A DNA stretch of 64,000 nt from positions 4,699,294-4,763,293 of the forward strand of contig JASKMD010000012.1 of the NCBI GenBank assembly GCA_030144725.1, in the 5' to 3' direction. How positions within the stretch are numbered: the first letter of the stretch is position 1; every line of letters begins with the position of its first letter. Under the pieces are notes generated by a model. It saw only the letters and a program-made list of their open reading frames with translations. It was not told the origin of the DNA and made no database searches. The translations under genes were made by a program, and so were the position numbers. The DNA is from Haematococcus lacustris. Lineage: Eukaryota; Chlorophyta; Chlorophyceae; Chlamydomonadales; Haematococcaceae. Shown in pieces: positions 32,801-43,410 of this stretch.

Positions 32801-35800
32801 CTGGCAGCCAGGGGCAGGGGAGCTGTGCAAGACGTGTGCTGGAGGGCAAGGCAGGGGCAGGGGCTCAAGGCAGAGGCAGGAATTCAGGGGCAGGGGCAGG
32901 GCCTCAGGAATAGGCCGCTGGCACCCCCCTTCCCTTGCCCCTGACCCGCCTCATCCCACCTCTAGCTTCAGATCCCATCCCCACAGACGAATTGTGTCTG
33001 CGGCCGGGGCAGCCCCCTGGGCGCCTGCTGCTGCTGCTGCCTCTGGCGCTGGCCCCCCTGCTGCCCCTGCCAGGGTGGCTGGGGCGTGAGGGGCGCCAGC
33101 TGCTGCTGCTGCCCCTGTCCCTGCAGGTGCGGTTCCAGAGGTGCCTGCCGCCCCCCTGGCTGGCGCTGACCCAGCAGCCGCAGCGAGGGAGTCAGCCTGG
33201 AGCGCCAGGGCCAGGCGGAGCAGCACCTCCTCTGGTGTCAGGGACCCCAGCAGTGTCATGCTCTGCAGGGCAGCGGGCACACAGGGGTGGGGTGGGGTGG
33301 GGTGGGGTGGGGTGGGGTGGGGTGGGGTGGGGTGGGGTGGGGTGGGGTGGGGTGGGGTGGGGTGGGGTGGGGTGGGGTGGGGTGGGGTGGGGTGGGGTGG
33401 GGTGGGGTGGGGTGGGGTGGGGTGGGGTGGGGTGGGGTGGGGTGGGGTGGGGTGGGGTGGGGTGGGGTGGGGTGGGGTGGGGTGGGGTGGGGTGGGGTGG
33501 GGTGGGGTGGGGTGGGGTGGGGTGGGGTGGGGTGGGGTGGGGTGGGGTGGGGTGGGGTGGGGTAGGGTGGGGGCAAGTCAGGGTATGTTTTGGGTGAAGC
33601 ATGATCAGTAGAAAGCAGCGGGTCATCTGGCTAAGCCTGCCCCCCTTCCTTTGTCCTATTGTCCTGCTGCCCTGCCCTGCCCTGCCCTGCCCTGTGGCCC
33701 CTGGTCTCTCCCTGCTGGCTGCTCTGGAAGCTGCGCACCAGGGGCAGGCAGTCCAGTGCTCGTGCCCAGGTGCCAGTGATGAGGCGGCGTGGTGCGATGG
33801 CGTGGTGCTGGTCGCGGCCCTTGCACTCGGGGTTCAGGCAGTGCCGCCTCTTGCCCCTGAGACAGCCAGGAGGGCGGGGGGAAGGTGGGGCAGGCATGGG
33901 ATGGCAGGCAGGGAACGGGCAGGCGGGCGGTCAGGGCGGGGGGCGGATAGGTTGCAAAACACGGTAGCTAGGTAGCGGGTAGGAGAGCAGGTGATAGGCC
34001 TGGCAGGCAGGCAAGGGCAGGCAAGAGGGGAGGTTGAGGGGCAGGCGGGGGGCAAGGGGGCGGGCAGGGGGGCGTGAGGGCGCACCTGGGTCCAGCCTTC
34101 AGCCTGGCCTCCTGGGCGCAGTGCACACACACCTCCCACCCGCACTCAGGCTGACTGCACCTGCACAGCAGGCGGGGAGGGGAGAGGCAGGGGGGTCGGG
34201 GAGCGCACAGCGGGCTAGGCAGGCAGGGGGAGGAGCAGGGGGGCAGGGGGGCAGGCAGGCAGGCAGGGTGGAGGCAAGTGGGCCAGGCAGGGAGGCAGGC
34301 AGTGGGTAAGGAGGTATGGGGTAGGGCAGGACAAATTGCCTACCCAGTTCCACGGCCATGACCTTCCCCTTGGCCCTACCTCTGCCGCTGTCCCCACCGC
34401 TGTTCCTGTGCTGCCCTGCCCCCTCCGTGCCGCTCACTTGTAGTGCAGGCTGGTGATGGAGGTGGCGCAGGCATTGCACAGCAGGCGGTGGCCATTGAGG
34501 CCCTGCTGGTCAGACCCGGCGCCGCTGCCCTTGCCCTCGCCCTCTTCAGGCTGCGAGCAGGCAGGCAGTCAGGCAGCAGGAGGTGGCAGGCTGGCCAGGG
34601 CCAAGGGGGGGCAAGGCAGGCTGGCTGATGGGCCTGGTAGATAGACTGGGAAGGTCCACACTCTGTCAGGGGGTGGGGTGGTGGCAGGGGAGGCATGGCT
34701 GTGGCTGCTTCTCAGGCCCTTGTCAGGGGGTGGGGTGGTGGCCCAGCCCATGGGGGAGGCATGGCTGTAGCTGCCCCTGTCCTTACTGCCTGTGGCCTCG
34801 CTGCCAGCCCTTGCACCCATGAGGTCTGGCCTAGGCACACAGCCCTGCCCAGCCGCCCTGAGTTGACTGGGTGCTGGCTGGCTGCCTGCCTGCCCCCATG
34901 AGGGACACGCACTCCGATGCACACGGCTCGCACGTCCGCCACCTCCTGGCAGTAGGCCGAGCTGAGGCCCCCATCCACCAGCTCCAGAGGGTCGTGCTGG
35001 ACCTGCAGGGGAGGAGACAGTGTTAGTGATAAAGCCCTTAGGGGGAAGGCAAGGAAGGAGGGAAGGAAGTGAGGTAGGGAGGGCGGTAAGGGGCAGGGGA
35101 GGTGGAAATGTGGGGAGGGGTAGGGAAGGTAAAGCAGGTGAGCGGGGAGAGGAAAGGACGGGGAGGGTAAGGGACGGGGAGGGGAGGAATAGCGGCTAGC
35201 CAGCATGCAGAGAGGAAGGGGAGGGCTGGAAGGGGCAGGGGAGGTGGGAATGTGGGGAGGGGTAGGAGGTAGGCAAGCGGGGAGAGGAAAAGGGGGGGGG
35301 GGTAAGGGACGGGGAGGAGAGGAGAGGGCAGGTGGCCACCATGCAGCAGTCGCAAGCTACAGCTGGCAGTGTGTATCCCTACTGGGCAGTGGTGGCTGAG
35401 GTGCCGGTGATGGGGGCTGCCAACACACCTCTTCTTGCTCCATACGCATCCATTTCTGGACTGGCTCCGCCACCTGAGTGCAGGCAACAGGCAGGGGCAG
35501 GCTAGGGCTCGATCCATGAGTGTGAGTGTGAGTATGAGTGTGAGTGTGAGGGGCTCACCTGCAGCAAGGCGAGCTGTGCCAGGAGCTTCTGGACCTCTGA
35601 AGAGTAGCGTGGGGCTGCATCATTGCTGGTCTGCACACACAAGGCCACCACCTCCATCAGAGCAGGATTAGTGCCTAACCCCTCACAATGCCAGCACAAC
35701 CGGGTCAGTGCCCATCACTGAACAGGGGCAGCAGGCTGACCACCCCGACCAGGTGAGTGACTGGTGCATGGTTGGCTGGGCATGAGCTGGGTGGGTCGAG

Positions 35801-38800
35801 CACTTGCTGCTGGGCTGTCTCCCTGTGATGGTGTGGTGGCAGGTGGGTGCTGGCCACTGACCTTGACCAGGCACTTAGTGCAGCTGCAGGTGCCCTGGCA
35901 GCGGGGGCAGGCGGTCAGGAACTGGCGCCGGCTGGTGCCTGTGAAGCTCACGGCCGCGTCACTGTGGCCAGGTGTGACCGGGCAGACAGAAAAGTGTGAT
36001 CTTATAGAGGCATTCAGGTGTGACCAGGGTAGGGTGAGCTCTGTATGGCGCAAGAGTGCACGATGCAACAGGCGGGATGACAGTAGGCAGGCAGGTATTG
36101 CAGCGATGTAGAATCGAGCACAGGAGCAGGCTGAACATGTGATGGGGTGTGGTGCTGGGGTGAAGAGTCCATACATGCCTGCAGCCTCTAATGACCAGAC
36201 TGGCTGAGCAGACCAAACTCAGCACATCTCTGACAGCCACTTAGACCAGACACGACATTGACCCAGTCTCAACAAGAACAGTCTCGAGTCTGCCACTGGG
36301 ATTGGCTGAGCAGACTAATCACTCCCAGTATTCAACACTTCCACTGAGACAGGCACTCAGACTCCCACTCAGAGAGCAACTTCTGACAGCCTCTGACTCA
36401 GGGCCTGGTCACTGAAACAGGCCACAGCGCCACACTAGCCACAGGCACAGGCAACATCAATACATAGCAGCGGGCACAAGGCAAGGCACACAAGGCAGGC
36501 TGCCTTGCATTAGGTCAGGCACAAGGCAAGGCACGCGGGGCAGGCTGCCCTGCTGCCCCACCCAGCCTTTTCCTTGCACAGGCAAGCTGTCAGTTGCACC
36601 TGTACTTTGAAAGGTTGGGCCAGTGCCATGCACTCACATGGCAGCATGCAGGGGCCAGGGAGGTGCTGAGGTGCTGGATGAGGGGGTTGGTGCTGGGGCT
36701 GGTGCTGGGTGGTCAGGGGCAGGGGCGACAGAGAGCGGTGGTGGGAGTGGCGCCAGCAGTGGATGCAGGGGGTGCAGGGACTCACAGGTCGCAGTAGCTG
36801 GCGCCGCACCCCCTGCAGGGCGCTGCAATGTGCTGGGACTGGCATATGTGGCAGGACTTGGACACCTGGGCAGGGCATGGCGGGCCAAGGTGGGAAGGGC
36901 AGGTGGGAAAGGCAGGTGGGAAGGGCAGGTGGGTGGGCAAGTGGGTGGGCAAGTGGGTGGGCGGGGGTGAAGGAGGCAAGCTGAAATGAGGGAGGCAGGC
37001 AGCAGGCCCTGCCGCCCTGCTGCCCTGCCGCCCTGCCGCCCTGCCGCCCTGCCGCCCTGCTGCCCTGCTGCCCTGCTGCCCGGCAATCCCGATGTACCTG
37101 GCCCGCCCGCTCTCTTGCATTACTGGCCCGTGCCAGTTCCCTGCTGCAGAACAGCTTGGTGCGGGCCTTAGTGCGCGGCTTGTTGGCACCGCTGCGTTGG
37201 TACACCACAGCACCCAGCGCCAGGGGCCCATGCTTGTACACAGCACCCGTGCCCTGCACAGCCACCAGGCCAGATCAACCACCAAATGAACCACCAAAGC
37301 AACCATCAGATCACAGCCGGATCACTGTCACTGTCAGCCAGATCACTGTCAGATCACACAGACAGGATTGGAAGACGATCTGTGCCTCTACTGGCAGGCA
37401 CTTCCAGGAAGGAAGGAAGGGATGGTGGTGGCAGTGAGGGTGGCTTAGCACCAGCTTGGTGGCTTAGCACCAGCCATTCAGATCACAGCCTGATCACCAG
37501 TGTGGTCATCACAGGGCTGATGCAAGAGCCTTGCCTAGCAGCCATGCCTTGCATGCACACACAGCCAGTCACAGGCGAACAGCAGCAGGCGAACCATGCA
37601 CCATGCAGCCGCTGCATTATCCATTGAAAGCACAGCTGTGAGGGTAGCTGGCAGTGGTGAAACGCGGCATGGCCTCGTCAGACCACCACTGACTGCGGCT
37701 GGGATGTCATAAGGGGTCACAGCTCCAGGCATGGGCCACAGCCAGATCCCTGTTGATCCGGGTGGGGCGACATGGTGGTAGGGTCACAGCTGGGCCGCAG
37801 CTAGGTCACAGCCACATTGTGAATACCAACTCCTTGCGGAGCTATGCTGAGCTTGGGACAGTTGAGCGGGCAGCTGTGGGCAGGAGGGCGGGAGGGAGGG
37901 AGGCAGGGTAATGCTAGGGCCCCTAGGCACACCCACCTCCTCGTATAGCACAGAAAACGGGAAGTCTAGCATGCCCTCCTCCCCTTGCTCGTCTTGCGGC
38001 TGCATAAGGACATCGTGGCTGGCATGCTGCACCTCTGCCAGCCAAAGGCGGTGTTTGGTGACCTCGGGCTCGGCAAGACGGGGCCAGGGCTTGCCGTCTG
38101 GGGCAGAGGCCGGAGTCAGGCCCGTGTCTCCCTCACCCACACGTGCTGTGGCGAGGATGGCGGCGGCCGCGGCTTCAGCAGTGCGGGGAGGGCCAAGGTG
38201 AGCATCACGCACAGAGCCACGGCGGGAGGAGGGGCCGCAGCGGCGGCCAGGGGCAGGGGCCTCAGTGGCAGGGGCATCAGGGAGAGGGCCTGCAGGGGCC
38301 TCAGCGGCAGAAGCCTCAGGGGCAGGGGCCTCAGGGGCAGGGGCTGAAGGGGCAGCGGCTGCAGGGGCAGGGGCTGCAGGGGCAGCTGCGGCTGCAAGGG
38401 AGCCTCAGGCGGCTGCAGGGGCAGGGGCTGCAGGGGCAGGGGCTGCAGGGGCAGGGGCTGCAGACTGCAGGGGCTGCAGGGGCAGCGGCTGCAGGGGCAG
38501 GGGCTGCAGGGGCAGCGGCTGCAGGGGCAGCGGCTGCAGGGGCAGCGGCTGCAGGGGCAGCGGCTGCAGGGGCAGGGGCTGCAGGGGCAGGGGCCTGCAG
38601 GGGCAGCGGCTGCAGGGGCAGGGGCTGCAGGGGCAGCGGCTGCAGGGGCAGGGGCTGCAGGGGCAGGCGGCTGCAGGGGCAGGGGCTGCAGGGGCAGGGC
38701 TGCAGGGGCAGGGGCTGCAGGGGCAGGGGCTGCAGGGGCAGGGGCTGCAGGGGCAGGGGCTGCAGGGGCAGGGGCTGGAGGGGCAGGTGGGCGAGGAAGA

Positions 38801-39810
38801 GCAAGGGTTACTGGCATGTGCAGGCCCAAGCAAGAGGTATCACCAGGGCAGGTGTCCAGTGACTCCTGCTGCTCCTGCTCCCAATCCATCTCCTGCACCT
38901 GCTGTCGCTGCTCCATGCCCTGCTGCTGTCGCTGCTGCTGCTCTACTTCAGCCATTGCCGGGCACTGCTGTCGCCCTGCTGCCTGCAGCCTGTCGGCCTC
39001 CTTCAGCTGTCCCTGGTCTGGCCGCAGCAACGCAGCCTCCCGGCCAGCATGCCCCTTCAAGGGGTGAGGCAGAGCAGTGTCTGATGGCTGAACCCCTGGG
39101 TCTTCCCCTGCTGACCCTGCCTGCCCACCTCCCTCAAAGCGAGGAGCCGCATCCCTTGCTTGCACCTCAGCCGCTTCCTGCTCGTGGGTGCAAAGTGCAG
39201 GGTAAGCACAGCTGCTGGAAGGGTCAGCTGGCTCAGGCTGAGGGAGTGGGCCATGTCCCTTGGGCCCCTGTGACTGTGTTGCCACCTCCAGGTTAGGCTC
39301 TGCGGCAGGCAGGGTGGGTGCAGCCGCTGCTGTTGGCTTAACCCTGCCCAGCGGCACCACCAGGACCAATGCTCCTGCTGCTGCTGCTGCTGCTACTCCT
39401 GCTGCTGCTCCTGCTGTTGCTCCTGCTTGCCTAACAGCTCCTGCACCTGCTGCTGCTGCTGGCGGCACTGCTGCTGCTGCTGGCGTGGCTGGCTGCACTG
39501 CTGCTGGTGGGGTGGGTGCCACAGGTGCTGCAAGCAAAGGCGCTCCTGCTGCTGCTGCTGCCATATCGCAGGGCATTGGAGCAGCAGCAGTACACCCAGC
39601 TGTTGATGCCAGATCCCCACTGCTGTAAGCAGTGGAAGGGGCAGCAGCTGGGCCAGCAGCAGCAGGAGCACAGGGCACTGGCTGGTCTTTGTCTAAGGGC
39701 CCAAGAGGAGGTGGTGCCTTAGGAGCATGAGGGTCAGGGTCAGGGTCCGCCTTCATCCTATGCACACCTGCTGCCATCATGACTGTTGCTTTGTGTATCT
39801 CTGCCGCCAT
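29834..39810 (-). CDS. JmjC-domain histone H3K9 demethylase, KDM3/JMJ25 type (3' partial)
   Basis: Nuclear Fe(II)/2-oxoglutarate enzyme expected to remove methyl groups from histone H3 lysine 9. Minus-strand exons encode, from N to C: an Ala/Pro/Gln-rich tail from ATG at 39810; a segment with KLFCSRELARASNARERAG (about 37150); a zinc finger SKSCHICQSQHIAAPCRGCG (about 36860-36790); TACPRCQGTCSCTKCLVK (about 35930); RLLCNACATSITSLHYK (about 34490) and CGWEVCVHCAQEARLK (about 34150-34090), a RING-like cysteine set typical of plant JMJ25/IBM1; HCLNPECKGRD (about 33860); then JmjC. JmjC pieces are LFWRLWSRRCPVIVRGARG (about 32140), MLKVKDWPPEQEFRERMVRH (about 30870), LNLATMMPSWTNPTDLGPKT (about 30510) and, in exon 29908-29834, SVTKLHQDMSDAVNVL, which holds the HxD iron ligands. 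The distal His and the end of the domain are missing and must lie in or beyond the gap. Exon limits are mostly approximate. Confidence 0.85.
33284..33571 (+). repeat. (GGGGT)n pentanucleotide array, about 57 units
   Basis: Pure GGGGT repeats, with one GGGGTAGGG variant at the right end, inside a JmjC gene intron. The G-rich strand is the non-template strand for that minus-strand gene's complement. Frames of TPPHP or GVGWG across it are artefacts. Confidence 0.97.
38250..38790 (+). repeat. GGGGCAGGGGCTGCA repeat, 12-18 bp units
   Basis: About 35 units mixing GGGGCAGGGGCTGCA and GGGGCAGCGGCTGCA. On the minus strand it would encode an Ala/Pro or Leu/Pro-rich low-complexity part of the JmjC protein, switching register where a unit loses a base (for example 38688-38700), so its coding status is uncertain. 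Confidence 0.85.
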
Positions 39811-39824
39811 GCAGGCTCCAGCAA

Positions 39825-40324
39825 NNNNNNNNNNNNNNNNNNNNNNNNNNNNNNNNNNNNNNNNNNNNNNNNNNNNNNNNNNNNNNNNNNNNNNNNNNNN
39901 NNNNNNNNNNNNNNNNNNNNNNNNNNNNNNNNNNNNNNNNNNNNNNNNNNNNNNNNNNNNNNNNNNNNNNNNNNNNNNNNNNNNNNNNNNNNNNNNNNNN
40001 NNNNNNNNNNNNNNNNNNNNNNNNNNNNNNNNNNNNNNNNNNNNNNNNNNNNNNNNNNNNNNNNNNNNNNNNNNNNNNNNNNNNNNNNNNNNNNNNNNNN
40101 NNNNNNNNNNNNNNNNNNNNNNNNNNNNNNNNNNNNNNNNNNNNNNNNNNNNNNNNNNNNNNNNNNNNNNNNNNNNNNNNNNNNNNNNNNNNNNNNNNNN
40201 NNNNNNNNNNNNNNNNNNNNNNNNNNNNNNNNNNNNNNNNNNNNNNNNNNNNNNNNNNNNNNNNNNNNNNNNNNNNNNNNNNNNNNNNNNNNNNNNNNNN
40301 NNNNNNNNNNNNNNNNNNNNNNNN
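39825..40324. other. Assembly gap (500 N)
   Basis: Exactly 500 unknown bases just upstream of the proposed JmjC start codon. Further N-terminal exons or the promoter could be hidden here. Confidence 1.
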
Positions 40325-40335
40325 GGAAATGTGTG

Positions 40336-40466
40336 TGCGAGAGAGTCATGCATAGGATAGGGCTCTAGCGACTCATAGGGTCACACCTAGGTTAGGGATA
40401 CAAACCGGTCTCTCCTGTGGAGAAGTGTAGGGGGCTTCACAGGAGGATAGGGATACAGGGAAACTT
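40336..40466 (+). repeat. Dispersed repeat R1, copy 1
   Basis: About 130 bp matching 55827-55956 at high identity, with blocks GTCATGC, CACACCTAGGTTAGGGA, CCGGTCTCTCCTGTGGAGA and AGGATAGGGATACAGGGAAA. CTCTCCTGTGGAG and flanking bases can form a short stem. The nature is unknown; it could be a SINE or MITE-like piece. Confidence 0.8.
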
Positions 40467-40584
40467 GGTGTAATGCTCAAACAATACTAAAAAATACTCG
40501 AACAATACTCGAGAAAATGCAATTCTACAAATACTGGAACGCAAACTTGTGGCTTAGTCCAGGCTACATCTCACCGCAGCTGGA

Positions 40585-40758
40585 ATGACAGCAAGGCAGC
40601 GCTTTGTTCTTCCGGCATGGTCCATCGCCCTGATGATAGGAGCTGTCCCAGCTGGCACGTACGCCTGGATGTTGTACACACGACCGAACGTGTACGCCCA
40701 AATAGTAGAGGAGATGAAGCGCCAGGAGGAGGCTGAGAAGCTCCGCACGCAGGCATGA
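40585..40758 (+). CDS. 57-residue single-pass membrane miniprotein
   Basis: ATG at 40585, just after a CAG that may be a splice acceptor; TGA at 40756-40758. A basic start (MTARQRF) leads into a hydrophobic segment of about 20 residues (about 9-28), then WMLYTRPNVYAQ and a charged amphipathic tail (VEEMKRQEEAEKLRTQA). The layout resembles accessory subunits of mitochondrial inner-membrane complexes. The 46-residue ORF at 55415 has the same plan (W, then YYRPSLYE, then a KADVEKAR tail). Family not identified; a coding role is likely because of the clean membrane-plus-helix design. Confidence 0.55.
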   Translation: MTARQRFVLPAWSIALMIGAVPAGTYAWMLYTRPNVYAQIVEEMKRQEEAEKLRTQA

Positions 40759-41754
40759 GGCTCCTCTGGTAGGATAGTGCACACGACAGTCGTGGTCGAG
40801 AAGTTTGTGAAGGAGTATACAAACGTTGTCCCCAGCTGCGCCTTAAGCATGCCACACTGTTGCTCACAGGCCCTGTTCTTGCAAAGGTGGCTCAGCTGTG
40901 CCTGACCTGTCATGGTATACCTCCCAGATGTCTAAGCGGACTTGGAGGAGCTAGAAGCTGTGGGCATCTGGCTCATTGCGACCTGGCCAGCAAGGTTGGC
41001 CACGCCCTTCGTCTCCTCGTACTGCAAGGCACAATGCCTTGTACATGGCCTGGAATCAAAGCTGTAGCACTGGGCTCATTTGGTCTGACCAACTAGTCAA
41101 TCAGGCAGCTGCCCTCAGCAGGACAGTCCATAGTCCCTCAGCAGCTCAGCCTGGCGCCTGCTAGTACCGGCTTGACATTGAGTATCACAGCTGATGGACC
41201 GCACTAATTGATGCACCCACAGTGAACAGGGCACATTGGGAAACGGAGCTGGACAGAGTGTGCTCCTGCATGGCACCGTGTTTTGGCTGACAGAGGAGGT
41301 CATCACCACTTTTGCACTGAAATTTTAGCTGCTTGCGCTGGGATGAAAGTGTGCATGGAGTGACATTCACTAGTGGAGTATGTTAGTGTTCATGTCAGCA
41401 GTAGCGGCACAATTGTTACAAAACGTGCACACTGTGCAGCAATGGCTAAGCTATAGCTCACATGTGCCGAGGAACGTATCAAGGCAATTGATGGTTGTGA
41501 ATGTTTAGCAGGTACAGAGGATCGGTGCCGGTATTGGTATCTGACCCTGCCAACCACCTGAGCTGCAGGTGTGCATGCACACACGCAAATTAGTGCACAA
41601 CTATCGATTTTGAGGGGGTGTTTTTTGTCAACGATTCGCCTCGGAATGAGACTTTTGTTCCATGGCCACCAACATCGTTAAAAATCTCGTAGTAATTGGT
41701 GAAATTCCTGAATTATACCATCATTATTTAGGTATCCCTTCTTTAAGCTACTCC
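40759..41754. other. Unassigned DNA including dispersed repeat R2
   Basis: No gene is supported. About 41052-41137 matches 56630-56706 (AGCTGTAGCA, TGGGCTC, ATCAGGCAGCT and CCTCAGCAGGACAGTC). Its opposite strand near 41110-41310 has weak open frames only. Confidence 0.5.
41052..41137 (+). repeat. Dispersed repeat R2, copy 1
   Basis: About 85 bp shared with 56630-56706. It lies 3' of the miniprotein ORF here, and 3' of the methyltransferase there. Confidence 0.7.
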
Positions 41755-42156
41755 TTGCAGTGCAGTACTGCACCATACCTAATGCTGCAGCGTTGCACCA
41801 AATCTCAGCGTGGAAAACTCAACCATATTCAGTCTAGCAGTATTATGATGGAATGTAGTAGTTATGTTGGTAATTCATTGGTATTTTAATGGTTTGGAGA
41901 TTGTTGTTCCTTAAAATCTCATTTGCTTCTCATGGTGTAGTGCAGCACTTGTAACTAGTGCACTACTTCATTACACCCCATTGTTCAGTACTGCACCACA
42001 CCGAGTGGTATAATCCATCACCTCAGCGATATCTCACCAACCACGCATATTTATGAATTTTCGTTCAAACCCCATTCTTACAGTCACATTACCGGGCTAT
42101 GTACCAAATCTCAGGCCGAAAATCCGAAAAATGCTGTTACTAATTTGCCTGAGTGT
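41755..42156 (+). repeat. Third array-plus-module transposon terminus
   Basis: GCAGTACTGCACCATACC (41763) and TTCAGTACTGCACCACACC (41985), with a diverged GCAGCACTTGTAACTAGTGC between them, form a short palindromic array. It is followed at 42028-42156 by a module strongly similar to 12182-12310. Orientation matches the left end of the 11.9-28.1 kb element. Beyond the module the sequence changes to a Fanzor-like fragment, so this is an isolated or truncated end. Confidence 0.65.
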
Positions 42157-42159
42157 GCC

Positions 42160-42660
42160 TGTTGTGTCGTGCCGCACCACCCGGGTCAGCTCAGCAGTGA
42201 ATGGCCAGCAGCCCTGTGAGGAGGACTGTGACTATGTTGTTTGTAGTTGGCTTGTGAATTATGTAATGGATATCACTTCCGGCCCACTCCGGTTGCCGGC
42301 CCTCCGGTTGGACGGCGACCTGATGCACCCCCCAGCACGGCCACTCCACTCCGATGGTGTTGCTCAGTCCCTGTGATGTCCCCGAAAAGGAACTGCAAGC
42401 GCCCCGTCTCCCCAGCACCCTCCGCAGCCGGTAAGCCGAGGAAAGGCACCGAAGCTAACTGACGACGCGGCGCAGTGTGCCCCATTGATATTGCGACCTC
42501 GTGCATCAAGTCCTGCCGTGCGTGTGCTGTGCTTTCCCGTGTCTGCAGGTGCCAGTGGCAGTGGGCAGCAAGTCCAGGGGCAGGGGCAGGCTGCCAAGGT
42601 AGTGATTGGAGAGCGTCGCCAGGTCATCAAGGCTCAGCTGTGACACGCCTGATAAAATGT
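42160..42660 (+). pseudogene. Fanzor/TnpB-like nuclease fragments
   Basis: Two scraps. RTTRVSSAVNGQQPCEED (42172-42228) matches the zinc-ribbon region of the copy near 53390. The stretch 42389-42645 matches 52017-52258 at about 95% and carries the N-terminal exon with VVIGERRQVIKA before stopping at TGA. Order is scrambled relative to a full gene, so this is a relic. Confidence 0.6.
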
Positions 42661-42898
42661 TCGCATGGGTCAGTTTGGGTCACATAGGCCACCCCAGGAC
42701 ATCGCGTTTGCACCATCCCGCTCTATAGCTCAAGCCGTGTCTGTGTCGCTGGCCTCTAGTACGGCCGCGATGGTGGTGGGCGAACATGTTCCCTCGCGGA
42801 TGAGCTTATAATAGTGGTCTCTATCACTAGGCATCGCACAAATTGTTCCAGCGACGCGTTGCAAAATCACGTGACTGTCCAGTCGAGCGCAACAGGAG
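42661..42898. other. Flank of the LTR retrotransposon
   Basis: No gene is supported. The 5-bp target-site duplication CCGGA follows at 42899-42903. Confidence 0.5.
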
Positions 42899-42903
42899 CC
42901 GGA
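42899..42903. other. Target-site duplication CCGGA, left
   Basis: Identical to 49967-49971 at the other side of the LTR element. Confidence 0.95.
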
Positions 42904-43180
42904 TGTAACGTGCTGAACCACGCTATAAGCCGAGCGATCGTCTAGCGTGTGACTGCGAAGAAACTGTCATGGAGAGGAGTTACAGCGAACCTCGTGAGAG
43001 GGCTAGGGCTTAGAACGGGGCCCCCTGGAATCGAACCAGTTGTCCTCACAGCAGAGCTGCTAGGCTTTAACCTGCCCTACTCACTCGGTAAAAGTAATGC
43101 GCCCACCTGCGCCCGCCATAGGCAGTACACCAGGTGTCGCGGGCAAAGGGGAACGGTGTCGCTCGAGGCTCGCCGTTACA
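42904..43180 (-). repeat. 3' LTR
   Basis: 277 bp, essentially identical to 49690-49966. Read on the element's sense strand it contains GGTTCGATTCC, a perfect RNA polymerase III B-box consensus, within the T-arm-like hairpin CTGGTTCGATTCCAG. Confidence 0.97.
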
Positions 43181-43200
43181 TTCACCCCCCCCAGAAGAGG
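43181..43200 (-). other. Polypurine tract
   Basis: On the minus strand CTGGGGGGGGTGAA directly precedes the 3' LTR, the expected priming site for plus-strand DNA. Confidence 0.8.
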
Positions 43201-43410
43201 TCCGTTCCGCCCAAGGAGATCCAAGGACTCGCAGCCAATACTGCTTGTTTGGGCTAGTGTGAACCATGATTGGTTAACACACATGATAGCCAGGGGCATG
43301 ATAGCTCAGGTGCAAGAATGCAACCATCCAGCCAGAAGGCTGCTCACACACATAGCACAACCCATAGCACACCACAGCACCGTAGCAGGAACACTAATCA
43401 GGCTGGGTCT

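Noticed and set aside
33141..33626. GVGWG or TPPHP repeat protein
   Set aside because: Pure GGGGT array inside a JmjC intron, open in all frames.
41319..41889. Short ORFs in AT-richer DNA near 41.3-41.9 kb
   Set aside because: No motif, biased composition, and adjacent to repeat-derived sequence.
42904..43180. A genuine tRNA gene in the LTR
   Set aside because: Only a T-arm/B-box and one extra hairpin are visible; no acceptor stem or A box can be completed, and the sequence is part of a duplicated LTR.
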